DNA of 61,993 bases, from positions 1-61,993 of the forward strand of contig DBQI01000056.1 of NCBI GenBank assembly GCA_002305165.1, in the 5' to 3' direction. A model generated the notes under the pieces. That model did no database searches. It was not told where the DNA came from and saw only the letters and a program-made list of their open reading frames with translations. A program made the translations under genes and the position numbers. Of this stretch, positions 28,301 to 36,150 are shown one piece after another (position 1 is the stretch's first letter; each line of letters opens with the position of its first letter). Source of the stretch: Armatimonadetes bacterium UBA1398 (GTDB lineage: Bacteria > Armatimonadota > Zipacnadia > UBA1398).

Positions 28301-28854
28301 TCGCCGGGGAGAAGATCGAGTTCATCACCGACCGACAGTTGGCCTCAGGGAAGGCCCCGACATACGCCGCGATCGTGGCTGCTGGCACGACACACCTGCC
28401 CGCCTCCGCCTTGGAGGGGCTTCGGGACTACCAGGCTGGCGGGGGCAGGATCATCACCGTCGGTCCCGACGCCCTGGGCCGGGATGACTACGGCCGCTCC
28501 GTGGCCGAGCCCATCGAGCCCGACTTCGCCGTTGATGAGGCGGTTCCCGTGGAGCTTCGGGATGCTCTGACGCCGATCCTGGCGGCGCTTCCTGGTGGCC
28601 GGCCCGTGCATGTCCTGGATGCGGACACGGATCAGGAGGCGTGGGGGGTGGAGTGTCTCTCGGTCGAGTTCGAGGGGAGGACCTTGGTGAACCTGACGAA
28701 CTACCTCACGGAGCCCGCCCGGGTGCGGCTGTCGGAGGTCGGCGATGGCTCACTGACAGACCTCATCAACGGTGGCTCGGCCGGAGATGTCATCGAACTG
28801 GAGCCGCTGGAGGTGGCGCTGCTGGCGATCGAGTGGGCGGCCGTCACTCGATGA
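25351..28854 (+). CDS. Secreted GH42-type beta-galactosidase with CBM-like repeats
   Basis: An 1167-residue exported glycosidase. A signal peptide of about 22 residues is followed by two carbohydrate-binding-like beta-sandwiches (about 25-180 and 200-355), each starting NPSFE or NSSFE and ending IDDVxLE. A linker and a helical region lead to a GH42-like TIM barrel from about 590. Glu709 in SNEP is the predicted acid/base and Glu871 in FNSENH the nucleophile. The C-terminus is a trimerisation-like and small beta domain. GTG start with GGGGAGG 8 bases upstream. Its stop overlaps the convergent lipoprotein gene by 11 bases. Confidence 0.8.
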   Translation: MPSSLSLLSTLLALTCLSALGQSPFQRNIVQNPSFEESVGGAPAEWQVESGQADAQWTLAQGEGRSGDNALRVTNSTERSPHVFGRVFQEVSLDAGVTYTLSAYFRSDEPGEAWLGAGTDWGHRFHVPVCPQWTRVTGTFVAEGGRTPIMFISESPTSGILIDDVQLERGPEATPFVYLRPPGEGELRVDTLDLDIPDAGANLLPNSSFEMGEGVPDGWSFNPRNTDATLLLDHTRARTGVRSVRVTNSTPFGAHVYGMMASTQSIDVEPDTTYTLSASFLTADDTLFWIGGGPDWNVRLIAPPTEGRWARASTTFRTGKDQRQFDLVSVTESPTRGVWIDDVKLEPGSVATPYVPEDSLGDCNLEIDAPPEIAADTTITLHMWAWNAPGTGAARVTVTIGDGGPTAETTAPEGLSLIRIQYGLHDGFTSPLAIRASLATADGRELATTEDILSIVAAREQAERLDALSDTTAALRARLTECTARGLDGAYPLGKITILEQFGAFVAEDLAHGEIIRARDQIDQMEELAARAADELDRLAEGSLPPVPRYRTSDITVRDGAFRAEVEWPDGRVEEGYPVIFTGYGHFGAVKRDIEVFPDYGVNIIQIEFGPSSVFPEQGVEDLSVVDEHIALLDRAAAANVTVNLLLSPHYLPDWVYEAYENAGGVDGGFIRFSVDSPDVRAIHERFLRLVIPRLAGHPGLHSFCLSNEPIYRNATADPENRRKYTEWLQARYCDLEAVEAAHGAAYDSFSAVPDYYSQDPGDMTPQAAYDYMRFNDERFADWHRWMADIIHEYAPDALLHAKPMATAFSRTTLDHGTDHELFNGFSQVAGNDSWKYIAGMGVEYANGWQGQNMYFDLLHSVGGMPIFNSENHLIPDRFARPTPPNHVRNVLWQAAIHGEGASTTWVWERTFDARSDFAGSIMHRPACVDAHNRTGLDLLRLGREVNALQTAVGRVAIIYSRASLHYNPECERVLLRAYEALNFAGEKIEFITDRQLASGKAPTYAAIVAAGTTHLPASALEGLRDYQAGGGRIITVGPDALGRDDYGRSVAEPIEPDFAVDEAVPVELRDALTPILAALPGGRPVHVLDADTDQEAWGVECLSVEFEGRTLVNLTNYLTEPARVRLSEVGDGSLTDLINGGSAGDVIELEPLEVALLAIEWAAVTR
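28828..28852. terminator. Hairpin spanning overlapping convergent stop codons
   Basis: ATCGAGTG (28828-28835) pairs with CACTCGAT (28845-28852) around nine bases. The plus-strand stop (28852-28854) and minus-strand stop (28844-28846) both lie in its right arm. No T-tract. Confidence 0.5.
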
Positions 28855-30709
28855 TGACATCGATCCGCTGGATGCTCATCTCGACGAACACCACGCGTCG
28901 ACCGTGGGCGCCCGCGTCAACCTCGATGAGCGTCGTGTACACGCCCGGCGGCAGGTCGCCAGGCGCCGCCGTGACAGTCACCTCGCCATCGCCGACGCCA
29001 TGCGGTGGGGAAGCGATGAGCCACGGCTCCGTGGCCGCCGCGGTCCAGTCCATCATGCCCTCTGCCCCGGCCGTGATGTCGGTGATCGCCAACAAGCCCT
29101 GCCCCGCCCCTTCGAAGCGGAGTTCGAGGGGCTCTACACGGAGCCGGTCGTCCGCGGGTATCACGGTCAGCGGCGCCCTGGCGGAAAGCCCGCCCGTCCG
29201 CAGCGCCTCCGCCACCAGGACCGTGGAACCCTCCCGCAGACCGGCCACGATGCCCTTGCTGGTGACCTCAGCCACCGAGCGATCCTCACACCGGAACTCC
29301 ACGGGGTAGCCCGGCAACACGCGGCCACCGGCATCGCGGACCTGCGCTAGGGCCGTGCGGGTCGAGCCCTCAGAGAGGGTCGCGGGACCATCGAGAACGA
29401 TCTCCACCGTGACAGCATCCTGGAACCCCTTGGGCTCGACCAGTAGATTCACGCTGCCCTCGGCTCCCCCGGCAGTCGCCCTCACCGTGACGGGCCCCAT
29501 CGCCCGCCCGGTGACCCGTCCATGGCGATCGACCGTCGCGCGGGACGTGTCCGAGACCGACCACTCGAAAGAGGAGAACCCCTCCCACCGCTCGCCTGAT
29601 GGAGAGAAGGCCAGCTTGCGCAGGGGCAGGACCTCGCCCACCTCGACGAACCCGACGCCCTCGGCGCCGGACAGATCGATCCGTCCGATAGAGCCGGCGG
29701 GCGCTTCTGAGCCGCGAGTGACGGCGCCCGGCAGGGTGATGAGCACAAGGGCTGCGCCGCCATACCCGGGCGCCGCGATGGTCAGGGTCCGCAGCCCCGG
29801 CTCGACTCCGTAGAGGGTGTACTCTCCCCGCTCATCGGCAAGTGCCTGCTGGCCGGTATCTAGCGAGAGCAGGGCCCCTGGCAGCGCCATGACCGTCTGG
29901 ATCGTCGGCTCGACGCTGACATAGGGCATCGGCGCATCGTAGGCGAGGCCCGCGTGCCCAGCCGCGGCGGCCCAGGAGTCGGGCGCCGCATCCACCCCGC
30001 ACGCCGTCTGTCCGGGCGCGACGATGACCTCTCCCATGGCGTCCCCGCCAACGCGCAGCATGTGCGTGCCGTCACGGACCGACGGAAGCAGGTAGTACCC
30101 AACCTCGTTCGTCTCACACTCAGCGCCGCCGAGGGACACGCGGGCGCCCACCCGTGGGCGCAGGCCGAACCGGGGGCAGGGGCTGAGCAGCGTGCCCTCC
30201 GGGGATTCGTAGGCCCACCCGACAGCGGCTCCGCGGCCCCCCGAGCCCCCCTCCGACGAGCCGAGGCACGTCGTCTGACGCCAGCGCACCTCGAAGGATG
30301 TGGCTGCCGAGGGGGCCATTCCCATGTCGGGGCCCAGCCAGATCCGGGCCGTGCGTTGGCCCACGGGCACATGGCCCATGGCCAGGAGGCCTCCCTCGTT
30401 GGTGCGCGCATAGCCGCCTGTGTCGAGCAGCAGCGCCGCGCCGGGAGCCGGAGTGAGGCCGGGCTCGGTGGAAGGCCTTGGACGGAGCGTGACGCAGGCC
30501 TCGGTGTCGGTGTAGACAAACCCCACCACGCGGCCCACGGGCGCGAGTTCGTCCACGGCATCGGGCGCCACAGGCGGGTCATCGTCTGGGGGCTGGGTGT
30601 CATTGAGGATAGGCGCGCAGGCGGCCAGCAGGCATCCAAGGAGGCCCAGAGCCAGGCCGATCGCCAAGCTCCGGGAGCCGAGTGACCCTGTCGCGGCATT
30701 GCGTAGCAT
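28844..30709 (-). CDS. Surface lipoprotein with carboxypeptidase-regulatory-like, Big2 and BACON-like domains
   Basis: A 621-residue lipoprotein. The signal ends in the lipobox LAAC with Cys31, then a Pro/Asp-rich linker. Three beta repeats resembling carboxypeptidase regulatory domains follow (about 50-125, 135-215, 230-320), each with a TN- or DE-G-x-Y turn. Two bacterial Ig-like (Big2) domains cover about 355-530 (VDRHGRVTGRAMGPVTVRA is typical). The last 100 residues resemble a BACON-type domain (WTAAATEPWLIASP, then VTVTAAP). It probably binds polysaccharide or scaffolds at the surface. I used the ATG at 30709, which puts the signal at the N-terminus; its ribosome site is weak. Confidence 0.72.
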   Translation of the reverse strand: MLRNAATGSLGSRSLAIGLALGLLGCLLAACAPILNDTQPPDDDPPVAPDAVDELAPVGRVVGFVYTDTEACVTLRPRPSTEPGLTPAPGAALLLDTGGYARTNEGGLLAMGHVPVGQRTARIWLGPDMGMAPSAATSFEVRWRQTTCLGSSEGGSGGRGAAVGWAYESPEGTLLSPCPRFGLRPRVGARVSLGGAECETNEVGYYLLPSVRDGTHMLRVGGDAMGEVIVAPGQTACGVDAAPDSWAAAAGHAGLAYDAPMPYVSVEPTIQTVMALPGALLSLDTGQQALADERGEYTLYGVEPGLRTLTIAAPGYGGAALVLITLPGAVTRGSEAPAGSIGRIDLSGAEGVGFVEVGEVLPLRKLAFSPSGERWEGFSSFEWSVSDTSRATVDRHGRVTGRAMGPVTVRATAGGAEGSVNLLVEPKGFQDAVTVEIVLDGPATLSEGSTRTALAQVRDAGGRVLPGYPVEFRCEDRSVAEVTSKGIVAGLREGSTVLVAEALRTGGLSARAPLTVIPADDRLRVEPLELRFEGAGQGLLAITDITAGAEGMMDWTAAATEPWLIASPPHGVGDGEVTVTAAPGDLPPGVYTTLIEVDAGAHGRRVVFVEMSIQRIDVIIE

Positions 30710-30861
30710 AGCCGCCGGGCATCCCTTCCGGCGTGCCCCCCTCCGGCGCGCTCCCTCTCGCTCCCCGGAGGAGCAGGCCGGTGGAGGCCGTGACACGAAT
30801 CGACTAGACACACAAGCGGGCGCAAGGATGTGGTCAACGCGCTCGGAACGGGGATTGTAGC

Positions 30862-33465
30862 ATGGTTCGAGCCCTGGCCGTAGCCGCCGTGGCGGTGCCG
30901 CTGTGCCTCCCGCTGTGGGCGCAGGAGCGGCAACCGGCCCCCCGCCTCTACGCGATCTATGAGCCGGTGGTGAGCGCCTCAGATCTGCCCATCCTGCAGC
31001 GCATACGGCCCGAACTCGTGTGCCGCGGGTGGTTCAAGTGGGCCGGGGCACGGGACTACCGCGCCGACGAGTGGATCCTGCGGCGTTGCCACCAGCTAGG
31101 GATCCGGGTGCAGGGCGGGGTGACGGTCGCCGCCATCTACCCCGACGAGAACGACATCACCGAAGAGCAGTTCCTCGACTACGCGACCCGTGACCCGCGA
31201 GGCGAGCTCGTGCCGGTCTCAGGTTGGTACCATGTCGCCCTGCACAACCCCGCTCTGCGGGAGTACATCAAGGGCTTCGTGCGTGCCCAGATCGACGCGG
31301 GCGTGGATGGCATCTGGTTCGACGAGATCGAGGGGATCTACGGATGGGTCCATGAGGGCTATGACGCCTATACCATCCGGGCATTCACCGACTACCTGGT
31401 GGGCAAGTACGTGAACGAGATGGGCTGGGCCGAGGATGATCCGCGGTTCCAGACCGAGCTCGGGGTGGATCTGACCCAGTTCGGACCGACGATACGGGAC
31501 TTCGACTACCGCGAGTGGCTGTTGGCGAGCCGCGCGCCGGATGGCGGGCTCCTGTCGGACGACCCCTGGCAGGGCCCATGGGATGAGCCATGGCTCTCGG
31601 CCAACCCGCTATACAGGGAGTGGGGTCACGCCTGGTGTCCCGATCCGCGCAGCCAAGCGACCTTCCAGGGCCGCGCGGTGCTGGAGTTCTGGCGCGAGTT
31701 CGTTGACGATGCCCGTGAGTACGCCCGTCGGACGACGGGGCGAGACCTCGTCATCACCTGTAACGAGAACGGCACGCCGAGGCCTTGGGTGGACTTCCAG
31801 CAGCCCCATGATGGGGCGCTGCCCCAAGTGACGCCCGAGGGCGACCTGGATACCACCTACCGCTGCCTCCCGTGGGTGGAGGAGCGCGTCCGGCTGGCGG
31901 CCGAGGTCACGCCGGACGCGCCGGTTGTGCAGTTCGTGGACTGGCCTGGTGAGTCGGACCGGCTCGTCTCGCTGCCCCAGGCGCAGATCGCAACCTTTCT
32001 GCACACCTACGTCCCCGAGGCTTACGCGGGAGGGGCGCTCTTCGCGCTGCCGGTGAAGGGTTACACCTACGAGGCGGCGCGGCACGGGATGCTCCGTGAC
32101 ACAGCACTGCTCGCCGACCATCTGCGACGGTACGATGAACTGCTGTTCGAGGGAACCGTACCCTCGGCCATGGGTGTCCAGGTGGAGTGCGGTGACGTCG
32201 AGGTCAGAGTGCGCGAGAACGCCCACCGAAAGATGATCCACCTCATCGACCATCGGCCGATCACGGACCGCGAGGCGATCGATCTGGCGATAACAGTCGG
32301 TCCGGTCGAGGGCTACGTCTGGACCGTGTCCACGCGACAGCCCTTCGAGCTAGGGCTGACCATGAAACCGGGCGGCAGACTAGTCGTGGAAGGGTTTCGA
32401 GACAGCGCTCTGGTCGCTATCGAGGACGTCTCGCCGAGCGTGTCGGGACGCGTGCTGAACCGAGAGGGTGAGCCGATCGCGGGAGCAGTGGTGACGTGGG
32501 TGCAGGGCAGCCCCGAAGCCCAGCCACTCCCATCGGGCTCGGCGCGGCGAGTGGAGAGCCTGGGCCGGGTGCCCGTCGTCCGATCCGCGCAGACGGACTC
32601 GGAGGGCCGGTGGGCGATGGCGGGGCTGCCGGGCGGTAGCCTCTATGTGCAGGCGGAAGGCTACCAGCCGGCGGAGACGCGAGGCGGAGAGGCGCGGCTG
32701 GAGCCTGCCGAGGGGGTGAGGGCGGTTGTCTTCCTGGTGGATCATCTGGGGTGTCTGGTACCGGGTCAGGCCATCTGGGAGACCGCGCCGGGGCTGCGTG
32801 TGGCGACGGTCACGGACGCCTTCGGCGCGGCGCGCATAACGGTGCCCTCCGATCGCGACGTGGCCCTGACCGCCGTCGATCCCGTGTTCCTCACTCGGGT
32901 CACATCGAGCATTGCCGGAGAGCCCGAGGGGCCGTTCCTGACACTGCAACTGCCCCCACCGGACCAATGGATTGGCGACTTCGAGATGGGGCCCTCATGG
33001 ACGCCGAACGATGCCCGCAAGGGCGCGGGCGAACCGGCGGTGACGCGGATCGGACTGGTGGAGGACGGACCGCACAGGGAGGCATCCGTGTGCGCGGAGA
33101 TCTCGTTCGACGGCCTACCCGAGGGGGGCTGGGCCAACGCCTACTCCGAGCCGGTTGACTTGTCGCCCTACAACGCGATCCGCTTCTGGTACGCTGGCGA
33201 GCCGTCGGCCCGAGGAGCGGCCATCACGCTGCACTGCCTTGGGACCGGCGACGGCGAGCGGTTCCTCCGCGCGCCCGTAGGCCTTGGAGGTGAGGGCTGG
33301 CAGGAGGTTGTGGTCGATCTCGGCGAGTTCACCGACGCCGTGGGCGGACCGCGACCGGAGGATCTGCAGCGCGTGAGCGTCCAGGTGTCCGTGTCAGGTG
33401 GGGGGCCGTTGGAGCCCTGGAATGTGCGACTCTGGGGCCTCCGGGCCTATCGGCGTGGTGAGTAG
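30862..33465 (+). CDS. Secreted TIM-barrel glycosidase-like protein with CBM11-like tail
   Basis: An 867-residue exported protein. The signal peptide spans about 1-21 (PLWA-Q). Residues 28-420 look like a family of putative glycosidases with an alpha-amylase-like barrel; GIWFDEIEGIYGW near 150-162 is a strand-end with catalytic-type Asp and Glu. A carboxypeptidase-regulatory-like domain occupies about 525-620, and the C-terminal 160 residues resemble CBM11/complex I intermediate-type sandwiches (FEMGPSW, then IRFWYAG). I cannot name the substrate. A 152-base divergent gap separates it from the lipoprotein gene; I see no strong promoter there. Confidence 0.65.
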   Translation: MVRALAVAAVAVPLCLPLWAQERQPAPRLYAIYEPVVSASDLPILQRIRPELVCRGWFKWAGARDYRADEWILRRCHQLGIRVQGGVTVAAIYPDENDITEEQFLDYATRDPRGELVPVSGWYHVALHNPALREYIKGFVRAQIDAGVDGIWFDEIEGIYGWVHEGYDAYTIRAFTDYLVGKYVNEMGWAEDDPRFQTELGVDLTQFGPTIRDFDYREWLLASRAPDGGLLSDDPWQGPWDEPWLSANPLYREWGHAWCPDPRSQATFQGRAVLEFWREFVDDAREYARRTTGRDLVITCNENGTPRPWVDFQQPHDGALPQVTPEGDLDTTYRCLPWVEERVRLAAEVTPDAPVVQFVDWPGESDRLVSLPQAQIATFLHTYVPEAYAGGALFALPVKGYTYEAARHGMLRDTALLADHLRRYDELLFEGTVPSAMGVQVECGDVEVRVRENAHRKMIHLIDHRPITDREAIDLAITVGPVEGYVWTVSTRQPFELGLTMKPGGRLVVEGFRDSALVAIEDVSPSVSGRVLNREGEPIAGAVVTWVQGSPEAQPLPSGSARRVESLGRVPVVRSAQTDSEGRWAMAGLPGGSLYVQAEGYQPAETRGGEARLEPAEGVRAVVFLVDHLGCLVPGQAIWETAPGLRVATVTDAFGAARITVPSDRDVALTAVDPVFLTRVTSSIAGEPEGPFLTLQLPPPDQWIGDFEMGPSWTPNDARKGAGEPAVTRIGLVEDGPHREASVCAEISFDGLPEGGWANAYSEPVDLSPYNAIRFWYAGEPSARGAAITLHCLGTGDGERFLRAPVGLGGEGWQEVVVDLGEFTDAVGGPRPEDLQRVSVQVSVSGGGPLEPWNVRLWGLRAYRRGE

Positions 33466-33477
33466 GGAGCACGGGGT

Positions 33478-34350
33478 TTGCTGCCGTCAGACGTCAGGAA
33501 GCGGCTGAGGAGGATCGCGGCGGGTGAGGTGAGGATGAGTCCCTCCGCCCCGCCGCCCCCTGAGCCGCAACGGGTCGCGGAGCCGGATTGTTTCCTCGAC
33601 ACCGCCCCCATTCTATTCCCGCGCCTACCCTCCGAGCGACTGGAGGAGGCGCTGGGCGGCTATGAGGTCCTAGGTTCGGACGGCGATCCCTTCTGGTACA
33701 TCGAGCTACCGCTGCGCGAGGAGTGGCCCGAGTCCGCAGACAGGCTGGAGCGACTGGCGGCGACACTGGACGGCTCTGCCGATGGACTCCCGGAGGGCCT
33801 GGAGCCCGCGTTCGCCGCTGACGTGGAATCGCTGCTCTTCCTGGACATCGAGACCGGCGGCTTCATAGGCAACCCCGTGTTCCTCATCGGCGGCCTCGAT
33901 CTGCCGACCGCAGGTCCGCGGCTGCGGTTCTGGCTGGCTCGGGACTTGGATGAGGAGATCCCACTTCTCGAGCGTTTCGGTGAGGAGTGGGAGCGGTACG
34001 GCTGCCTGGTGACCTACAACGGGAAGTCCTTCGACTGGCCCTTCATCCGCGACCGGATGACCCTGTGGCGCCTGCCGGTCCCCGATCCTCGGCCGGCGCA
34101 TGTGGACCTGCTCCACGTTGCGCGACGGCAGCTCCGCCACGACATGCCCAACTTCCGGCTCAAGACCCTCGAGAAGCACTTCCTCGGCCGCCAGCGGGAT
34201 GGGGATCTCCCCTCAGACCAAGTGCCCCAGGCCTTCTACGATTTCGGCGCGACCGGCGACCCGGCCATCGTGGCGCCCATCCTGCAGCACAATGCCATCG
34301 ATCTGGTAACATTGGCGGAGCTTCTGGCCCGATTCTTGGAGAGGCTATAG
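33478..34350 (+). CDS. YprB-type RNase H-fold exonuclease
   Basis: A 290-residue protein of the YprB/RNase_H_2 family, putative DEDDh 3-prime exonucleases. The acidic residues are visible: Asp123 and Glu125 in LDIETGG, Asp186 in NGKSFDWP, and His271 with Asp275 in HNAIDL. The first 110 residues are a family-specific N-terminal region. A TTG start with AGGGAG upstream is used; an ATG at 33535 is an alternative. It lies 12 bases after the glycosidase gene and 3 bases before the next gene. Confidence 0.8.
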   Translation: MLPSDVRKRLRRIAAGEVRMSPSAPPPPEPQRVAEPDCFLDTAPILFPRLPSERLEEALGGYEVLGSDGDPFWYIELPLREEWPESADRLERLAATLDGSADGLPEGLEPAFAADVESLLFLDIETGGFIGNPVFLIGGLDLPTAGPRLRFWLARDLDEEIPLLERFGEEWERYGCLVTYNGKSFDWPFIRDRMTLWRLPVPDPRPAHVDLLHVARRQLRHDMPNFRLKTLEKHFLGRQRDGDLPSDQVPQAFYDFGATGDPAIVAPILQHNAIDLVTLAELLARFLERL

Positions 34351-34353
34351 TGG

Positions 34354-35322
34354 ATGGACCGGCCTGTCACCTATCGCGCCGCCGAGAGCACGGGCGATCC
34401 CGCCCTGGCGCCTTCCTTCGCCGCCATGTTCATAGGCTCCGGGGTGGTCGCGGCTCTGGCGGGAGCTCTCTACCGCGACGTTCTAGGTGACCTAGGGTTC
34501 GCCGTCATCATCGGCCTGGCCGTCCTCATGGGGCTCGTGGCCCTGGCCATCCTCTTCCTGTTGCGCCGCAACGTCCTGTTCGCCATCGCCTCGGCCGACA
34601 CAGGTATGCTCATCCGCTGGGGATACGGCGGCCGCACCCGGGTACCCTGGGACGATGTCGCCCGAGTCCTCCGAACGCGGGAACGGCTAGACTCGCCGAC
34701 AGCGACGCTCAACCTCCTCGTGAGGCCCCGGCACCGCGTCGTCTTCCCCCCGGGCGAGGGTCAAGAGGAGCTCTACAGCCTCTGCGCCCGAGTCCTGGAC
34801 CGGAAGCGCCCCAAGGGGACGAAGGGCAAGAGGCCCCCCCAGCCGCCGAGGCCCGACGAGGGTGACACGAGGGACGTCTGGGCCGACATCAACGGTCCCC
34901 TCGCTCTGACCTGGTCCCTCGCGAAGCTCGCGTCCCTCATCGTCGGGGGAGTGTTCGTCGTCACCGCGGCCGACCGAGACGACCCGCTCCTGTCGGCATT
35001 GTATGTCGCCATCGCCTTTGTGATCGTCGTGCCGCTTGCGCTCTTCCCGCCTTCGGGGGCCGCGATGGTCGTTCGCGCGAATGCCTCGCCACGGGGCCTC
35101 ACCTACCAGAGCGTGGTCTTCGGAACACGGACCATCCCGTGGGAGCGGCTCGCCATGGCAAGGCTCTACATTCCAGGGCAGGCGGGTAAGCTCACCATGC
35201 GCTTCGTGGAGCTTTTCGACGTCGATGGTGGACGGCTGCTCATCCCGCGCCCACGCAACCCGCAATTCTACGCCTACATTGACCGCCGACTGGGATCCGG
35301 ACTGACGAGCGGCTCCCGCTGA
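34354..35322 (+). CDS. Membrane protein with PH-like domains
   Basis: A 322-residue integral membrane protein. Two helix pairs are visible, at about 22-70 and 183-232. After each, a beta-rich stretch reads like a bacterial PH domain: GMLIRWGYGGRTRVPWDDVARV near 86-107 and GLTYQSVVFGTRTIPWERLAMARLY near 247-271. A basic, Pro-rich loop (146-165) lies between. The two halves look like a duplication. Role unknown; similar proteins sit in membrane-maintenance contexts. Its ATG has GGAGAGG upstream. Confidence 0.6.
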   Translation: MDRPVTYRAAESTGDPALAPSFAAMFIGSGVVAALAGALYRDVLGDLGFAVIIGLAVLMGLVALAILFLLRRNVLFAIASADTGMLIRWGYGGRTRVPWDDVARVLRTRERLDSPTATLNLLVRPRHRVVFPPGEGQEELYSLCARVLDRKRPKGTKGKRPPQPPRPDEGDTRDVWADINGPLALTWSLAKLASLIVGGVFVVTAADRDDPLLSALYVAIAFVIVVPLALFPPSGAAMVVRANASPRGLTYQSVVFGTRTIPWERLAMARLYIPGQAGKLTMRFVELFDVDGGRLLIPRPRNPQFYAYIDRRLGSGLTSGSR

Positions 35323-35340
35323 CACTGAAAGGGGTATTGC

Positions 35341-36138
35341 ATGGAACTCATCCGACAACCCTCCCACGGCGCGCTGTATGTCGAGGGCTTCGAGAGTGAG
35401 GCGCTCCAAGGCCGCGCCTCGGTCTGGATCTACCTCCCGCCCGGCTACGAGGACGAGCCCAATCGCCGCTATCCCGTCCTCTATCTCCTCCACGGCGCTT
35501 GGGGTTGGGAGTTCGACTGGGCGACCAAGGGATCCGCATGTGAGACCGCTGGCCGCATGATCTCGGCCGGCGAGGTCGAGCCGCACATCATCGTGATGCC
35601 GAATGACGGCTTGGCCGGCGTTGGGTCCCTCTACGTGAACTGGCGCGGCGCCCGGCCACGGTATGAGGACTGGATCACCCGCGATCTGGTTGGGCTCGTC
35701 GACTCCCAGCTCCGCACCATTCCAGAGCGCGAGGGCCGGTGTATCGGGGGCCTGTCTATGGGCGGCTACGGGGCTACGAACCTGGGCCTTCGGAACCGCG
35801 CTCTCTACCGGTCTATCACGAGCCACAGTGGCTTCTTCGATGTGCGCGGTCTGTCCGAGCTCTTCCAGCCGGTATACGACCACGCCCTCGGCAGCCCCGA
35901 GCGCATCCGGGCGAACAACCCCATAGAGTACGTGGAGGACATCCCCGCCGAGGAGATGCCTGCCCTGCTCTTCGATTGCGGCACTGAGGACTTCCTGTAC
36001 CAGGGCAACGTCGCATTCGCGGAGCGGCTGAAGGAGCTGGGCCTCCCTCACGCCTACCGTGAACACCCCGGAGCGCACACCTGGGAGTACTGGTCGGAGC
36101 ATCTCGTCGACCAGCTTGTGTTCCACTTCGGTCGCTGA
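35341..36138 (+). CDS. Esterase, S-formylglutathione hydrolase-like
   Basis: A 265-residue cytoplasmic alpha/beta-hydrolase of the esterase D/FrmB group. The triad is visible: Ser139 in GLSMGGYG, Asp217 in CGTEDFLY and His246 in PGAHTWEYW. The oxyanion region LLHGAWG is near 48-54. The close match in motif order suggests carboxylic ester substrates such as acetylated sugars, since glycosidases surround it; S-formylglutathione is not implied. AAAGGGG precedes the ATG. It is 12 bases before the ABC-2/CPBP gene. Confidence 0.85.
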   Translation: MELIRQPSHGALYVEGFESEALQGRASVWIYLPPGYEDEPNRRYPVLYLLHGAWGWEFDWATKGSACETAGRMISAGEVEPHIIVMPNDGLAGVGSLYVNWRGARPRYEDWITRDLVGLVDSQLRTIPEREGRCIGGLSMGGYGATNLGLRNRALYRSITSHSGFFDVRGLSELFQPVYDHALGSPERIRANNPIEYVEDIPAEEMPALLFDCGTEDFLYQGNVAFAERLKELGLPHAYREHPGAHTWEYWSEHLVDQLVFHFGR

Positions 36139-36150
36139 GGGGATGAGGCG

